Shown here piece by piece: positions 62,824-64,000 of a stretch of DNA of 64,000 nt. The notes beneath the pieces were generated by a model, which was not told the origin of the DNA, did not search any database, and saw only the letters and a list, made by a program, of their open reading frames with translations. Position 1 is the stretch's first letter. Each line of letters starts with the position of its first letter. A program made the translations under genes and the position numbers. Source of the stretch: Candidatus Gastranaerophilales bacterium (lineage in GTDB: Bacteria; Cyanobacteriota; Vampirovibrionia; Gastranaerophilales; Gastranaerophilaceae); assembly GCA_944326465.1 (NCBI GenBank), contig CALVEB010000003.1, positions 1-64,000 on the forward strand. The letters are read 5' to 3'.

Positions 62824-63663
62824 ATGCAAACATTACAAACAGAAGATACACAAAGAATGTATAATATCAAATCTTTACTAATTGATATTGTATCAAAAAA
62901 CAGAGTAGGTCATTTGCCTTCATCACTAAGTAGTTTAGAAATTCTTTATACTTTATATTCAAAAATAACAAATATAAATAAAGAGAATTTAAAAAGTATT
63001 AATCGAGATCGTGTTATAATTTCAAAAGAACACTGCAAAATGGGGCAAATTTGTGTCCTTGCTGAACTTGGTCTTTTGGATAAAAATTTAGTTTATGAAT
63101 GGCTTCAAGATGGCGGAGCGTTTGGACACGATATATTTTGTGGAGTAGGAAGTCCGAAAGCTTCCGCAATAGATGTTTCATTTGGCTCACTCGGTCAGGG
63201 CATTGGAGTGGGGATAGGATTAGCGTTAGCTAATCCTAACAATAACATTTATGTTATTGTTGGCGACGGTGAATTACAAGAAGGCTCCTGCTGGGAAGCA
63301 TTTATGTTTATAGGGCAGCATCAGATAAAAAACATTACTGTAATTATTGATAGAAATAATATACAGGCAGCCGGCGGGTATACAAAAGATGTAATTGACA
63401 CATCATCCAACCTGCCTGAGCAGATCGGAAGTTTTCATCTGGATGTTATTGAATGTGATGGACATAATATTGAAGAGTTGGGAAAAGCATTCAGGCAAGA
63501 AACGACTAAACCGAAATGTATAGTAGCACACACTATAAAAGGGAAAGAATGTCAATTTGTACTGGCGACCAAGGACTTTGGTTATTTTCATGGTGCAGCA
63601 TTTACGGAAGAAGAACTCAAGGAAACACAGGAGGCGATTAACAATGAATACACAATTAAATAA
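62824..63663 (+). CDS. Transketolase, N-terminal subunit
   Basis: The 279-residue protein is the thiamine-diphosphate-binding half of a split transketolase. H30 (RVGHLPSS), a GSLGQGIGVGIGLA segment and the TPP motif starting at GDGE (147-150) and ending near DRNN fit the family. The paired C-terminal half starts 20 bases before this gene ends. Split transketolases in sugar loci often make unusual ketoses or branched sugars rather than serving the pentose phosphate pathway; this is inference. Confidence 0.92.
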   Translation: MQTLQTEDTQRMYNIKSLLIDIVSKNRVGHLPSSLSSLEILYTLYSKITNINKENLKSINRDRVIISKEHCKMGQICVLAELGLLDKNLVYEWLQDGGAFGHDIFCGVGSPKASAIDVSFGSLGQGIGVGIGLALANPNNNIYVIVGDGELQEGSCWEAFMFIGQHQIKNITVIIDRNNIQAAGGYTKDVIDTSSNLPEQIGSFHLDVIECDGHNIEELGKAFRQETTKPKCIVAHTIKGKECQFVLATKDFGYFHGAAFTEEELKETQEAINNEYTIK

Positions 63664-64000
63664 TAGAGATTATATGTATAAATTAATTGAAGACAAAGCC
63701 TTGTGTGATGATAATATATACATTGTGTGCTCTGATGGTTTAGATAATATCATCTTTCCTGAATTTAAAAAACAGATTCCTGATAGAATAATAAGTTGTG
63801 GCATATCAGAGCAAAACCAGATTTCAGTTGCAACCGGATTGGCTTTAGGCGGGAAAAGAGTTTATTGCGTAATGTTATCAACATTTATGCTACATCGAGC
63901 ATTAGACCAATTTAAAATGGCCTGCTACTCTAATGCAAATATTAAATTTATAGCATTTGACAGCGGTATTGAAGAAATGAAGGCAGGATATTCGCATATC
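63644..64000 (+). CDS. Transketolase, C-terminal subunit (partial)
   Basis: The frame starts at ATG 63644 (MNTQLNNRDYMYKLIEDKAL), 10 bases after GGAGG and inside the end of the N-terminal subunit gene. The 119 codons visible include SCGISEQNQISVATGLALGG, the pyrimidine-binding domain with the catalytic glutamate of transketolase. The gene continues past the window end. Confidence 0.9.
   Translation, partial: MNTQLNNRDYMYKLIEDKALCDDNIYIVCSDGLDNIIFPEFKKQIPDRIISCGISEQNQISVATGLALGGKRVYCVMLSTFMLHRALDQFKMACYSNANIKFIAFDSGIEEMKAGYSHI

Overview
The window is AT-rich (roughly one third G+C by eye) and densely coded, with SD-type ribosome sites, occasional TTG/GTG starts and a nucleotide-sugar/cell-surface locus at both edges. 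This suits an uncultured, probably Gram-negative-type, gut-like bacterium. I cannot assign it to a phylum from the sequence alone; a Gastranaerophilales-like or low-GC proteobacterial host is only a guess.

Layout. (1) 1-935: gene-free, less AT-rich DNA with terminators and REP/MITE-like hairpins. (2) 936-6339, + strand: host-type operon for UDP-glucose 4-epimerase, UDP-xylose synthase, UDP-glucose 6-dehydrogenase, a nucleotidyltransferase-fold protein and an HPr-kinase-like protein cut off at 282 codons. (3) 6594-7253: a frameshifted small secreted-protein gene and a stand-alone LuxR-type HTH gene. (4) 7346-54167: a Mu-like transposable prophage. Its S24 repressor (10604-11302) is followed on the same strand by rfbCBDA (dTDP-rhamnose synthesis) with no room for a phage end between them. 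The early genes (Ner-like, MuA-like, MuB-like, a small membrane protein, Gp16/GemA, Mor-like activator) run rightwards. An eight-gene leftward cargo operon (15852-26434) follows, coding for a nucleotidyltransferase, HprK-PqqD, PqqD, four glycan enzymes and an aldo-keto reductase/radical-SAM fusion. The head genes run leftwards (26547-33699). Protease, capsid, contractile tail, fibre, lysis and accessory genes run rightwards (33928-54167). (5) 54282-54953: a small glycosyltransferase. (6) 54950-60833, - strand: a second MuA/MuB-type transposition module with two unusual proteins that join a MuA-like DNA-binding region to a tyrosine-recombinase-like domain lacking catalytic residues. About 600 bp of non-coding DNA with short repeats lies upstream of it. 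(7) 61437-64000, + strand: host-type locus resumes with a 5'-truncated glycosyltransferase, a radical SAM protein and a split transketolase that runs off the window.

How the parts fit. The two outer blocks look like one surface-modification locus split by about 55 kb of mobile DNA: the left block ends in a truncated HprK-like gene and the right block starts in a truncated glycosyltransferase. The prophage carries its own nucleotidyltransferase/HprK/PqqD/glycosyltransferase set, closely related to the truncated host copy, plus a rhamnose pathway placed where a lysogen would express it. The simplest reading is a Mu-like phage that remodels the host surface during lysogeny, next to a second transposon-like module whose accessory proteins I do not recognise from any described system.
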